DNA of 64,000 nt from Kribbella voronezhensis (GTDB taxonomy: Bacteria > Actinomycetota > Actinomycetes > Propionibacteriales > Kribbellaceae): NCBI RefSeq assembly GCF_004365175.1, contig NZ_SOCE01000001.1, positions 731,154 to 795,153 on the forward strand. Direction: 5' to 3'. The notes beneath the pieces were generated by a model. It was not told the origin of the DNA. It made no database searches and worked only from the letters and a program-made list of their open reading frames with translations. Positions 54,196-63,058 of the stretch are shown here, piece by piece (within the stretch, counting starts at the first letter, position 1; every line of letters begins with the position of its first letter). A program made the position numbers and the translations under genes.

Positions 54196-55100
54196 TGGCT
54201 ACCGCTCTTTCCACCGCCGCCCCCGGGCAGAGTGTCCGCAGTACCGAACGGGTGGTTCGCGCCAAGCGCTCGACGCCGTTCAGCTATGCGACGCTGATCA
54301 TCGTGTCGGCCGTGCTCTGCGTCCCGCTGGTGTTCGTGATCTCGATCGCGTTGTCCAGTGACCAGACGGTGAACGCGAACACCTTCACGATCATCCCGCG
54401 CGAGTTCCACTGGGAGAACTTCACCCGGGTGTTCGGCACCGAGCTGCCGATGCAGCGGTTCCTGCTCAACTCGGTGATCATCTCGGCCGGTGCCGTGGCC
54501 GGCCAGGTGCTGTCCAGCGGCCTGGTCGGTTACGCGTTCGCCCGGCTGCGCGCACCGGGCAAGAACGCCCTGTTCATCATCGTCATCGCGACCATGATGA
54601 TCCCCTCGCAGATCACGATGATCCCCCAGTTCCTGCTGTTCAAGGAGCTGGGCTGGGTGAACACCTATCTGCCGCTGATCGTGCCGAACTTCTTCTCCAA
54701 CGCCTTCAACGTCTTCCTGGTCCGCCAGTTCGTCTCCCGGCTGCCAAGTGAGATCGACGAGGCCGCGATGGTGGACGGGCTCGGCTTCTTCGGTATCTAC
54801 CGCCGGATCATGCTGCCGATGCTCGCTCCGGTACTCATCGCGATCGGCATCTTCACCCTGACGGCCACCTGGGGTGACTTCATGGGACCGTTGATCTACC
54901 TGAACGACGAGTCGAAGATGCCACTGGCACTGGGCGTGCAGTACATCACCAGTACGTCGCAGGCGCTCCAGGCTCCGCCGTGGAACCTGGTGATGGTGGG
55001 CTCCATCCTGCTCACGCTGCCGATGATCCTGGTTTACTACCTCGGTCAGCGGTACCTGTACGAGATGGACATCAGCGGCGGCAGTGCGGGGGTCAAGTGA
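54195..55100 (+). CDS. Sugar ABC transporter permease (MalG/UgpE type)
   Basis: Second CUT1 permease. Seen: about 301 residues, six helices, EAA loop SEIDEAAMVDGLGFFGIYRRIMLP shortened here to its core EIDEAAMVDGLG. Start is either the GTG at 54192 (GTGA overlap) or the ATG at 54195 (TGATG overlap); the ATG is preferred by analogy with the previous junction. Coupled to the GH35 gene by a GTGA overlap. Confidence 0.93.
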   Translation: MATALSTAAPGQSVRSTERVVRAKRSTPFSYATLIIVSAVLCVPLVFVISIALSSDQTVNANTFTIIPREFHWENFTRVFGTELPMQRFLLNSVIISAGAVAGQVLSSGLVGYAFARLRAPGKNALFIIVIATMMIPSQITMIPQFLLFKELGWVNTYLPLIVPNFFSNAFNVFLVRQFVSRLPSEIDEAAMVDGLGFFGIYRRIMLPMLAPVLIAIGIFTLTATWGDFMGPLIYLNDESKMPLALGVQYITSTSQALQAPPWNLVMVGSILLTLPMILVYYLGQRYLYEMDISGGSAGVK

Positions 55101-57691
55101 GTTCGTCCACCACGGTCGGTACCGGCGTCGAACTCGATGCCCAGGGCATCTGGATCGACGGCCGGCCGAAATTGTTGCTCTGCGCATCGTTGTTCTACTT
55201 CCGCCTGCCGCGGGAGCAATGGCGGAGCCGCCTGGAGCAGATCCGGACGTCGGGCTACACCTGCGTCGACGTCTACCTGCCGTGGAACTTCCACGAGGTC
55301 GCGCCCGGCAGGTGGTCGTTCGACGGCCGCCGCGATGTCGCCGCATTCCTCGATCTCGCCCACGAGGTGGGCCTGTCGGTGATCGCCCGGCCGGGCCCGT
55401 ACATCTGCTCGGAGTGGGACGGCGGCGCCCTGCCGGCCTGGCTGGGCCTCGATCCCGACGTACGGGTCCGGCAGAACGAACCGCGGTACCTCGCCCAGGT
55501 GACGGCCTGGTTCGACCAGGTGCTGCCGCTGCTCGCCGAGCGGCAGTATCCGGCGGGTCCGGTCGTCATGGTCCAGTTGGAGAACGAGCTCGACTTCTTC
55601 GACTGCGGGGACCGCACCGGTTACCTCACCTCCCTGCGCGACCAGGCGATCGACCACGGCATCACCGTGCCGCTGATCGCCTGCGCCGGGCAGGGCGACC
55701 TCGCCGGCGCCACCGGTGACGTCCCCGGCGTCGTGGCCGCCTGCAACTTCTACCCGAACGACGACTCGCCGCACATCGAGGCAGAGGTACGCCGGTACGC
55801 CGGGCTGCTCGCCGATCGCGGGCTCCCCCTGCTGATCACCGAAACCAACCGCCGGCACCGAACACTCCGTCGGCTCCTGGCCAGTGGCGCCGCGCTGATC
55901 GCGCCCTATCTCCAGTCGTCCGGCTGGAACTTCGGCTTCACGCCGTCCACCGGGAACTGGGGTGCCCCAGGCAACTTCATGAGCCACGACTACGACTTCG
56001 GCGGCTACGTCTCCCCGACGGGGGCGACCCGGCCGGAGTACGACGAGGCGCGGGTGCTCGCCCGCGTCGTCGCGGCCCTCGGGTCTCAGCTGGCGCTCGC
56101 CACCGCAACGGTGCCGCGCGTCGAAGTGACGGCCGACTTTCCGACCAGTTCGTCGATCTCGGCGCTGGACCTGGACGGCGGCGGCCAGCTGATCGCCGTA
56201 CCGAACCTCGACCAGGCTCCCGGACGAGCGGTCGTCAACGGGGTGTCCGTGGCGGTCGCGGCCGGGTCGTGTCCGCTCATGCTGGTCGATCTGCCCTTGC
56301 AGGACACGACTTTGACGCTCGCGTCGGCGGATCTGGTCGCTGTCGGCGACGGCGTACTGGTGTTCTCGTCGGTCGTTCCTGTCACCGTCGTGCTGGGACA
56401 GACCCAGGTCGAGATCCCGGCCACCCCGGGCCGGGTCGAGCGCAGAGTTGTCGACGGCATCGATCTGGTCGTGCTGACACCGCCGAACGCGGCGCGGTTC
56501 AACTCCATCCGGCCCGACCGCACGATCGAGCTGGATCATGTCCGGGACCGGAAGGTCCTGGCCCCGGCGACCGAGGTCCGGACCGTCCGGCAGCGGTCAG
56601 GTGCGGCCCCGGCGAAGTCGGCCGGTACCCACGACCTGCCGCCGTCGCTGGAATCGCTCGGCGTCTTCCGTGGTCGTGGAACCTACTCCGCGACGACGGA
56701 TCTGACCGGGATCGACGAACTGCTGCTCGTCGGCGCCTGCGACATCGTGGAGCTGTCGATCGCCGGCCAGCTGCAACCGGCCGTTGCCGATTTCGGCGCG
56801 ACCCGGCGGGTCGACGTACGGGCCGCGCGAGGCCGCTGTGAGATTGACGCGTCGGTCGAGATCTGGGGACACGCCAACTTCGACGATGCCCGCCTGCCGG
56901 CTCTCCGCCTCGGCGCGCTCCGCGGACTGGGCACTGTCTGGAAGGTGGAAGGTGTCCAGGACCTCGATGCCTTGTGGACGGTGGACGGCCACTGGTCGGG
57001 CGAGCCGGCGCCGATCCGGTCGCTCGGAGGCTGGAGCAGTACGCGCGTCGGCGTACCGATCACCTACTCGCGGCGCCTCGATCTCCCGACACGCTCGGCC
57101 CTCCACTTCAGCGGTCTCGACCAACCGATCACGGTCACTCTGGACGACGGCGAGCCGATCACCGTTCATCGGGAGAACCCCTGGCTGATGCTGCCGGCCG
57201 GGACCACCGAGGTCGCGGTCACCCTGCAGCACGATCCGAGTGGCGCCGGGCTGCACGCAGAGCTGCTGAGCCTGCAACCAGTGATGGACTGGACCTGCAC
57301 TGTCCAGGACGACGAACTGCTCACCGCCTTCGCCACCGGCAGCACCGTGACGTCGGACGTCGAGCTCCCGCTGACCCTCGAACCGGGCGAAGAGGTCTGG
57401 CTCGACATCGATCTTCCGGCCGATCACGAAGGTCTGCTGATCCGGTTCGGCGGCTCGCAGCTGCGGGTGACCGGCTGGGCGGCCGGCGAGTGCCTCGGCC
57501 GGACCTGGATCGGTGACCGGCCCGCCTTCTCCGGCGGCGACCCCGATGTCTTGTGGGTACCGGCCGGCTGGTCCGGCCTGACCCTGCTGCTCCGGGGCGT
57601 CGCGGGCCCCGCCGATCCGGTCCTTCGTACGCTACGGCTGAGCCCAGCGACGACCGGAGGGGAAAATGGTGCCGCGGCAGACGTCTCGTGA
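55097..57691 (+). CDS. GH35-type beta-galactosidase
   Basis: Glycoside hydrolase removing terminal beta-galactosyl residues. Seen: 864 residues without a signal peptide, so cytoplasmic. Catalytic barrel signature GYTCVDVYLPWNFHE, acid/base Glu164 in VQLENEL, nucleophile Glu249 in LLITETN, and SSGWNFGF and SHDYDFGGYVSPTG corresponding to family blocks. The C-terminal half (about 340-864) is beta-rich with galactose-binding-like regions. The GTG at 55097 overlaps the permease stop. Region around the nucleophile (ITETNRRH) lacks the usual aromatic residues, so specificity may differ from classical GH35. Works on sugars delivered by the importer encoded just before it. Confidence 0.9.
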   Translation: MSSSTTVGTGVELDAQGIWIDGRPKLLLCASLFYFRLPREQWRSRLEQIRTSGYTCVDVYLPWNFHEVAPGRWSFDGRRDVAAFLDLAHEVGLSVIARPGPYICSEWDGGALPAWLGLDPDVRVRQNEPRYLAQVTAWFDQVLPLLAERQYPAGPVVMVQLENELDFFDCGDRTGYLTSLRDQAIDHGITVPLIACAGQGDLAGATGDVPGVVAACNFYPNDDSPHIEAEVRRYAGLLADRGLPLLITETNRRHRTLRRLLASGAALIAPYLQSSGWNFGFTPSTGNWGAPGNFMSHDYDFGGYVSPTGATRPEYDEARVLARVVAALGSQLALATATVPRVEVTADFPTSSSISALDLDGGGQLIAVPNLDQAPGRAVVNGVSVAVAAGSCPLMLVDLPLQDTTLTLASADLVAVGDGVLVFSSVVPVTVVLGQTQVEIPATPGRVERRVVDGIDLVVLTPPNAARFNSIRPDRTIELDHVRDRKVLAPATEVRTVRQRSGAAPAKSAGTHDLPPSLESLGVFRGRGTYSATTDLTGIDELLLVGACDIVELSIAGQLQPAVADFGATRRVDVRAARGRCEIDASVEIWGHANFDDARLPALRLGALRGLGTVWKVEGVQDLDALWTVDGHWSGEPAPIRSLGGWSSTRVGVPITYSRRLDLPTRSALHFSGLDQPITVTLDDGEPITVHRENPWLMLPAGTTEVAVTLQHDPSGAGLHAELLSLQPVMDWTCTVQDDELLTAFATGSTVTSDVELPLTLEPGEEVWLDIDLPADHEGLLIRFGGSQLRVTGWAAGECLGRTWIGDRPAFSGGDPDVLWVPAGWSGLTLLLRGVAGPADPVLRTLRLSPATTGGENGAAADVS

Positions 57692-58916
57692 CCTTCGCAA
57701 CGAAAGCCGGTTCGAGGTTCTCCGGGCGCTCTTCGAGCTGGGTCCGTCGACCCGGCAGGAGATCGCCCGGCATACCCGGCTCAGCACCGCGACGGTGGCC
57801 ACGCTGGTCACCGAGTTCCTGTCCGAGGGCGTACTGCGGATCGCCGCCCTGGAGCGCCGGACGGTCGGACGACCGTACGAGCGGCTGGCGATCGACCCCG
57901 ACCGCGGCCGCATCGTCGGTGTGGACGTCGCCGAGACCTACGTCGCCGCGACCCTGTTCGACATCGCGCTGACCCCGATCAGCCACGGCGAGGTGACGCT
58001 GGACGAGCACGAGAACAGCCAGGCGTACGTGGTCGACGGGATCGTCCGGGCGGTCGAGGCGGCCGTCGGGACCGGCGCGGGCGAGGCCGATCGCATCCTC
58101 GGCGTCGGCGTCAGCATGCCGGGCCAGGTCAGCCCCGGTGCCGGTGTCTCCGTCTTCGCGCCGAACTGGGACTGGCACGAGGTCAAGATCGAGGAACTGC
58201 TGGCGCAGGGTCTCCGGATCCCGGTGTACGTCGACAATCCGCTCAAGGCGGTCGCGTTGTCGGAGATGTGGTTCGGCGTCGGCCGCGTCGCCGACAGCAT
58301 GGCGGTCGTCAATCTCGGCACCGGCGTCGGCGCCGGGATCGCCATCGACGGCGCACTCATCCGCGGCGCCAACAACAACGCCGGCGAGTGGGGGCACACG
58401 CTGCTCCAACTGGACGGCCGCCAGTGCCGTTGCGGCCGCCGTGGCTGCGTCGAGGCCTACCTCGGCGTCCACGGCATCGAGACCTCGCTCGCGGAGATCG
58501 ACAAGGACCACCCGGCGCTGCGGCAGCCGCTGCAGCGCGATTTCATCGACGCGGTCGCCACCGGCCTGGCTGCCGGCGACCCGGTGCTGGCCGAGCTCGC
58601 ACGCCGTACGGCGCACTACCTGGCCGCCGCGCTCGGCGACCTCGTCACCCTGCTGGACATCCCGTACATCACCCTCACCGGCTGGACCTCGACCGCTCTC
58701 GCGGAGTGGCTCGTGCCGGCGGTCCGCGCGGAACTGCCGGACCATGTCCTGCCCGGATCGCTGCCGGACCTCACCGTCGAGGTCTCCCGCGTCCCCGGCA
58801 ACCCGGTCGCACTCGGTATGGCGGCCTTCGCTCTGGAGCACTTCCTCGGCCGGCTCGGCCTGCCCAGTCCGGCCAGCGCCCCGATCGCCCGCCGCCGGAC
58901 CCGCCCTCAGTCCTAG
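57666..58916 (+). CDS. ROK-family transcriptional regulator
   Basis: Seen: 416 residues, N-terminal winged helix (SRFEVLRALFELGPSTRQEIARHT) then a sugar-kinase-like ROK domain with GVDVAETYVAATLFD, NLGTGVGAGIAIDG and the zinc motif CRCGRRGCVEAYLG. The ATG at 57666 has GGAGGGG upstream and lies 26 bases inside the end of the GH35 gene. ROK repressors with an N-terminal HTH bind sugars and regulate neighbouring catabolic genes. The likely operator is the 15-bp palindrome at 51920-51934, giving autoregulation of the operon (inferred). Confidence 0.94.
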   Translation: MVPRQTSRDLRNESRFEVLRALFELGPSTRQEIARHTRLSTATVATLVTEFLSEGVLRIAALERRTVGRPYERLAIDPDRGRIVGVDVAETYVAATLFDIALTPISHGEVTLDEHENSQAYVVDGIVRAVEAAVGTGAGEADRILGVGVSMPGQVSPGAGVSVFAPNWDWHEVKIEELLAQGLRIPVYVDNPLKAVALSEMWFGVGRVADSMAVVNLGTGVGAGIAIDGALIRGANNNAGEWGHTLLQLDGRQCRCGRRGCVEAYLGVHGIETSLAEIDKDHPALRQPLQRDFIDAVATGLAAGDPVLAELARRTAHYLAAALGDLVTLLDIPYITLTGWTSTALAEWLVPAVRAELPDHVLPGSLPDLTVEVSRVPGNPVALGMAAFALEHFLGRLGLPSPASAPIARRRTRPQS

Positions 58917-58926
58917 GAGACCCCTC

Positions 58927-60447
58927 TTGTCCAGCCCCGCAGCCGCCCGGATCGTGATCGACCTCGACCTTCCCGGCCCCACCATCAGCCGGCACCTCTA
59001 CGGCCATTTCGCCGAACACCTCGGCCGGTGCGTGTACGACGGCTTCTACGTCGGCGAGTCCTCCGACCTGCCGAACGAGGGCGGCATCCGGCTCGACGTG
59101 GTCGAGGCGCTGCGTGCCCTGAACATCCCCAACCTGCGCTGGCCGGGCGGCTGCTTCGCCGACGAGTACCACTGGATGAACGGCATCGGCCCGCGCTCGG
59201 ACCGGCCCGGGATGGTCAACACCAACTGGGGCAACGTCGAGGAGAACAACCACTTCGGCACCCACGAGTTCATGGCCCTGTGCGAACTGCTCGGCGCCGA
59301 GGCGTACGTGAACGGCAACGTCGGCAGCGGCACCGTCCAGGAGATGAGCGACTGGGTCGAGTACCTGACCCGCAGCGGCGACAGCCCGATGGTCCGACTG
59401 CGGAAGGCCAACGGCCGGGAAGAGCCGTGGAAGGTTCCGTTCTGGGGAATCGGCAACGAGGCCTGGGGCTGCGGCGGCAACCTGTCCGCCGACGCGTACG
59501 TCGAACTGGCCCGCCGCTACGCCACCTTCTGCCGCGAGCACGACGGCAACAAGCTCTACCGGATCGCGGCCGGCGCCTCCGACGACGACCTCGCCTGGAC
59601 CGAAGCCCTGATGAAGTCGATCAGCACCCTGGGCGGCGAACCGCGCAACATCTTCCAGGCCATCTCGGTGCACTACTACACGGTGCCCGGGACGTGGGAG
59701 CACAAGGGCAGCGCGACCGAGTTCGGGGTCGACGACTACTACCGGACCATGATCAAGGCGCAGGACATCGACCGCGTGCTCACCGGTCACTCGACCGTGA
59801 TGGACGCCTACGACCCGAAGCGCAAGATCGGCCTCGTGCTCGACGAATGGGGCACCTGGTGGGACGTCGAGCCGGGCACGAACCCTGGCTTCCTGTATCA
59901 GCAGAACGCCCTGCGCGACGCGTTGGTGGCGAGCCTGCATTTCGACGTGTTCCACCGGCACGCCGAGCGGCTGGTGATGGCCAACATCGCCCAGACGGTG
60001 AACGTCCTGCAGGCGATGCTGCTGACCGACGCCGGCGGTGGGCTCGTGCTCACTCCGACGTACCACGTGTTCGAGATGAACAAGGGCCATCACGACGCGA
60101 CCTCCGTGCCGGTGCACCTGGTCGACCGGCCCACGCCGTACGCGCTGGAGGGCAAGGAACTCGAGCTGCTCACCGCCTCGGCCAGCGTGAAGGACGACCG
60201 GGCCCTGGTGTCGGTGACCAACCTCGACCCGGGCGCGCCGGCGGACGTCGTACTGGATCTGCGGGGGGCGACGATCCGCGGGCATCAAGGACGGTTGCTC
60301 ACGGCACCTGAGTTGCAGGCGCACAACTCGGCGGCCGATCCGCAGGCTGTTGTTCCGGTGCCGTTGACCGACGTGACCATTGACGACCGAGGTCTCCGGT
60401 TGACGCTACCGCCACACTCCTTCGCGACTGTCGAGCTGGACCTTTGA
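58927..60447 (+). CDS. GH51 alpha-L-arabinofuranosidase
   Basis: Releases L-arabinofuranose from oligosaccharides. Seen: 506 residues, no signal peptide, family length. NIPNLRWPGGCFADEYHW, acid/base Glu178 in IGNEAWGCGG, nucleophile Glu307 in VLDEWGTWWD, and SVHYYTVPG all match GH51. The TTG start at 58927 is chosen for its AGGAGA at 6-base spacing; an ATG-led start in this frame would require reading far upstream into the ROK gene. Last gene of the operon, 10 bases after the ROK stop. Together with the GH35 enzyme it would strip arabinogalactan fragments after import. Confidence 0.93.
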   Translation: MSSPAAARIVIDLDLPGPTISRHLYGHFAEHLGRCVYDGFYVGESSDLPNEGGIRLDVVEALRALNIPNLRWPGGCFADEYHWMNGIGPRSDRPGMVNTNWGNVEENNHFGTHEFMALCELLGAEAYVNGNVGSGTVQEMSDWVEYLTRSGDSPMVRLRKANGREEPWKVPFWGIGNEAWGCGGNLSADAYVELARRYATFCREHDGNKLYRIAAGASDDDLAWTEALMKSISTLGGEPRNIFQAISVHYYTVPGTWEHKGSATEFGVDDYYRTMIKAQDIDRVLTGHSTVMDAYDPKRKIGLVLDEWGTWWDVEPGTNPGFLYQQNALRDALVASLHFDVFHRHAERLVMANIAQTVNVLQAMLLTDAGGGLVLTPTYHVFEMNKGHHDATSVPVHLVDRPTPYALEGKELELLTASASVKDDRALVSVTNLDPGAPADVVLDLRGATIRGHQGRLLTAPELQAHNSAADPQAVVPVPLTDVTIDDRGLRLTLPPHSFATVELDL

Positions 60448-60459
60448 ATATCAGCCGGC

Positions 60460-63045
60460 TCACGGAGCACTGACGGAGTTGATGGTGGAGCCCTTGATGT
60501 AGACGGGCCGGACGCCGACCGGGACGGTGATGTTGCCGGCGGCGTCCGGTGTGTAGGTGGTGGACAGGCCGTACAGGCTGGTGACCTGGATCGGGCCGCC
60601 GGCATTCACCGTCACCGTCGTGTTGGCGCCGGTGGCTGCCCAGATGGCGCGCAGCGGTGATCCGTCCGCGGCCGAGAAGACCTGGTCGATCAGTCCGTTG
60701 CCGGGGTTCTCCCTGCCGAGGAAGGTCGCGCCCGCGAGTTGGCGGGCGGCGGTCGCATAGGCGACGAACGACGGCTTCGGGGTGTACGGACCGAGCGGGT
60801 CGGAGCTGTGGTGGATGAGACCGAAGTTGTCCTCCAGTCCGGCCGGATCGGATCCGTCGTTCATGAAGTCGTAGAGGTAGTACCGCTGGATGCCGTGGCC
60901 AAGGGTGACGAGTTCGGCACGGGCCAGGTACATCGCCTGGGTGGCTTCGTCGACCGAGTCGCTGCTGGTGGCCGTCCGCCAGCCGGCCTCGGTGATCCAG
61001 ATCGGCTTGTCGACCCCGCCGTTGTACTGGCGGATGATCGCTCGTAGCTGCGCGATGTACGTGCCGAGGTTCTCCGGCGCGTGGAGGTAGTTGTACGGAT
61101 GGATCGACACGACGTCGAGATACTGCAAGCCTCCGAGAGCTGCGAACGACTGGAACCAGGCCAGCTGGGTGACGTCTGTGTCGCCTCCGCCGACCACGGT
61201 GACCGCCGGATGGCCGGCCTTCACCTTGGCGTACGTCGCCTTCAGCAGGGTCAGGTAGCTGTCCGGGGACTTGTTCGCCGGCCCGGCGGCGTTGTTGTCC
61301 CACTCGTTCCAGACCGCGAGGTTCTTCACCTGCGGGTACTTCGTGAGCAGGGCGTCGGCGTAGTTGGCGAACGCTGCTCGCCCCGCATCGGTGGACGGCG
61401 CGTTGAACGCGTGGTCCGGGCAGTCGTACAGACAGTTGCCGTAGTCGGCGATGAGCAGCGGATCGATCGAGTTGTTCTGCAACGCGGTCAGGTAGTTCGT
61501 CACCTTGGCCGGGAAGGCGAACGTCCCCCTCGTCGTCTCGGCGTCGGCCCAGTAGGCCTCGTCGCGCACCGTGCGGGCGCCGGACTGCGCGACCAGCGGC
61601 AGTGGATCCGGGCCCCACTTCGCGCCGAAGTGCGTGCCGGCACCGAGCAGTGGGCCGGCGTACAAGGCCGTCACGCTGTCGATGCTGACAGTCGCGGCTG
61701 TCCCGCCACCGATGATCTGTGGCTTGTCGACCGTGAGCGAGACGGCCTTGGCCGGACCGTGCCAGATCCCGTCGTCCGCTCCGCCGAAGTGCAGGTACGA
61801 CGTACCGGCGTCGAACCGGGAGACGGTCAGCGACTGCCAGTTCGAGGTCCCGGACAACGGAAGGCGTTGCTGATGGACCTGACCGGTGGCATCCGTCAGT
61901 CGCAGTCCGATCGACGACAGCTGAGTGGTACGCACCCACAGGGTCAGCGACGAAAGGTTCTGCGAGGTCAGCTCGCGTTGCAGCGCCACGTAGTTCCCAC
62001 CGCCGGAGAAGTCGGCGGAAAGCTTGGCCGACTGGACCCCGGTGTGTCCGGTACTCGGGTCGAGCGTGTAGCTCCCGGTGGCGCCGGGAAATTCACTCCC
62101 GGGGTAGAAGCTCCAGCCTTCGGCCGAACTCTCGTAGTCGCCGAGCACCGTGTTCGGCTGCGCCGCGGGTACTCCGGCCGTCAGGTCGTCGATGCTGATG
62201 GCGGCCGTCGTACCGCCGCCGGTGATTCCGTTGCGATCCAGGACCAGTTCGACGCCCTTCGCGGGGCCGTGCCACACGCCGTCGTTCGCGCCACCGAAGT
62301 GAACGTACTGCCGGCCCCCGTCGAAGCGGGTGATCGCCAGCGCCTGCCAATCCGTCGCGCCCGAGAGGTTCACCCGCTGCTGGTGCACCTGTCCGGTCGA
62401 GTCGGTCAGCCGGACGTTGATCCAGGACACGTTCCCGGCGGTCCGGGCCCAGAAGCTCAAGCTGGTGGCGCTGACCGCCGGTACGGCGCGTTTGACGCTG
62501 ACGTAGGCGCCACCACCGGAGAAGTCGCCGGACAGCCGACCGGACTTTCCGCCGGTATGACCGTCGGAAGTGTCCTGGGCAAAGCTTCCGGTGGCGCCCG
62601 GATATTCGCTGCCCGGGTAGAAGCTCCAGCCTTCGGACGTGCTCTGGAAGTCGCCCAGCACACTGGTCGTGATCCCTGACTGCGGGGCCGCGCCCAGTGG
62701 ACTGATGATCGCGAAGGTCGTCCGGGCTGTCGTTGTTCCACCGCTGTCGGCCGCCTGCACGCTCAGCTGATACCAGCCGCGCGTGGTAACCGGGAGCTGC
62801 AACGTACTCGCGGCAGCCTGGCTTCCGCTGGTCACCGTCGCGCCGTTCACGTCGGTCACCGTCCAGCTCACCGAGGCCGCACTCGTGCTGAGTCCGACCT
62901 GCACCTGCTGACCGTCGGTGAACACGTTGCCCAGGGCAACCGTCGAGAGCGTCAACGCCGGCGCGGCGAAGACCGGCGGCGTGCCCAGGCACCCGAGCAG
63001 GACGACCAGGACGATGGCGGCGAAGCGGAACCGTCGACGTGTCAT
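60460..63045 (-). CDS. Secreted TIM-barrel glycoside hydrolase with two tandem carbohydrate-binding-like domains
   Basis: Seen: 861 residues. Signal peptide (RRRFRFAAIVLVVLLGCLG, cleaved near VFAAP), a beta-sandwich (about 30-130), then two repeated domains of about 160 residues that both begin VLGDxxSxxEGWSFYPGSE and share TGQVHQQR and HFGGAxDGxWHGPAK. The C-terminal catalytic barrel has acid/base Glu in AVWNEWDNN, nucleophile Glu in PIWITEAGW and YGNCLYDCPDHAF. This is a clan GH-A architecture (GH5/GH39-like); the family cannot be fixed by eye. Extracellular, so probably supplies oligosaccharides to the importers nearby. Convergent with the GH51 gene by 12 bases. Confidence 0.88.
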   Translation of the reverse strand: MTRRRFRFAAIVLVVLLGCLGTPPVFAAPALTLSTVALGNVFTDGQQVQVGLSTSAASVSWTVTDVNGATVTSGSQAAASTLQLPVTTRGWYQLSVQAADSGGTTTARTTFAIISPLGAAPQSGITTSVLGDFQSTSEGWSFYPGSEYPGATGSFAQDTSDGHTGGKSGRLSGDFSGGGAYVSVKRAVPAVSATSLSFWARTAGNVSWINVRLTDSTGQVHQQRVNLSGATDWQALAITRFDGGRQYVHFGGANDGVWHGPAKGVELVLDRNGITGGGTTAAISIDDLTAGVPAAQPNTVLGDYESSAEGWSFYPGSEFPGATGSYTLDPSTGHTGVQSAKLSADFSGGGNYVALQRELTSQNLSSLTLWVRTTQLSSIGLRLTDATGQVHQQRLPLSGTSNWQSLTVSRFDAGTSYLHFGGADDGIWHGPAKAVSLTVDKPQIIGGGTAATVSIDSVTALYAGPLLGAGTHFGAKWGPDPLPLVAQSGARTVRDEAYWADAETTRGTFAFPAKVTNYLTALQNNSIDPLLIADYGNCLYDCPDHAFNAPSTDAGRAAFANYADALLTKYPQVKNLAVWNEWDNNAAGPANKSPDSYLTLLKATYAKVKAGHPAVTVVGGGDTDVTQLAWFQSFAALGGLQYLDVVSIHPYNYLHAPENLGTYIAQLRAIIRQYNGGVDKPIWITEAGWRTATSSDSVDEATQAMYLARAELVTLGHGIQRYYLYDFMNDGSDPAGLEDNFGLIHHSSDPLGPYTPKPSFVAYATAARQLAGATFLGRENPGNGLIDQVFSAADGSPLRAIWAATGANTTVTVNAGGPIQVTSLYGLSTTYTPDAAGNITVPVGVRPVYIKGSTINSVSAP

Positions 63046-63058
63046 GACGACTCCCCCG

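Noticed and set aside
54174..56539. Long minus-strand frames opposite the permease and GH35 genes.
   Set aside because: Arg/His/Asp/Gln-rich shadow translations; the plus-strand proteins are well supported and translationally coupled.
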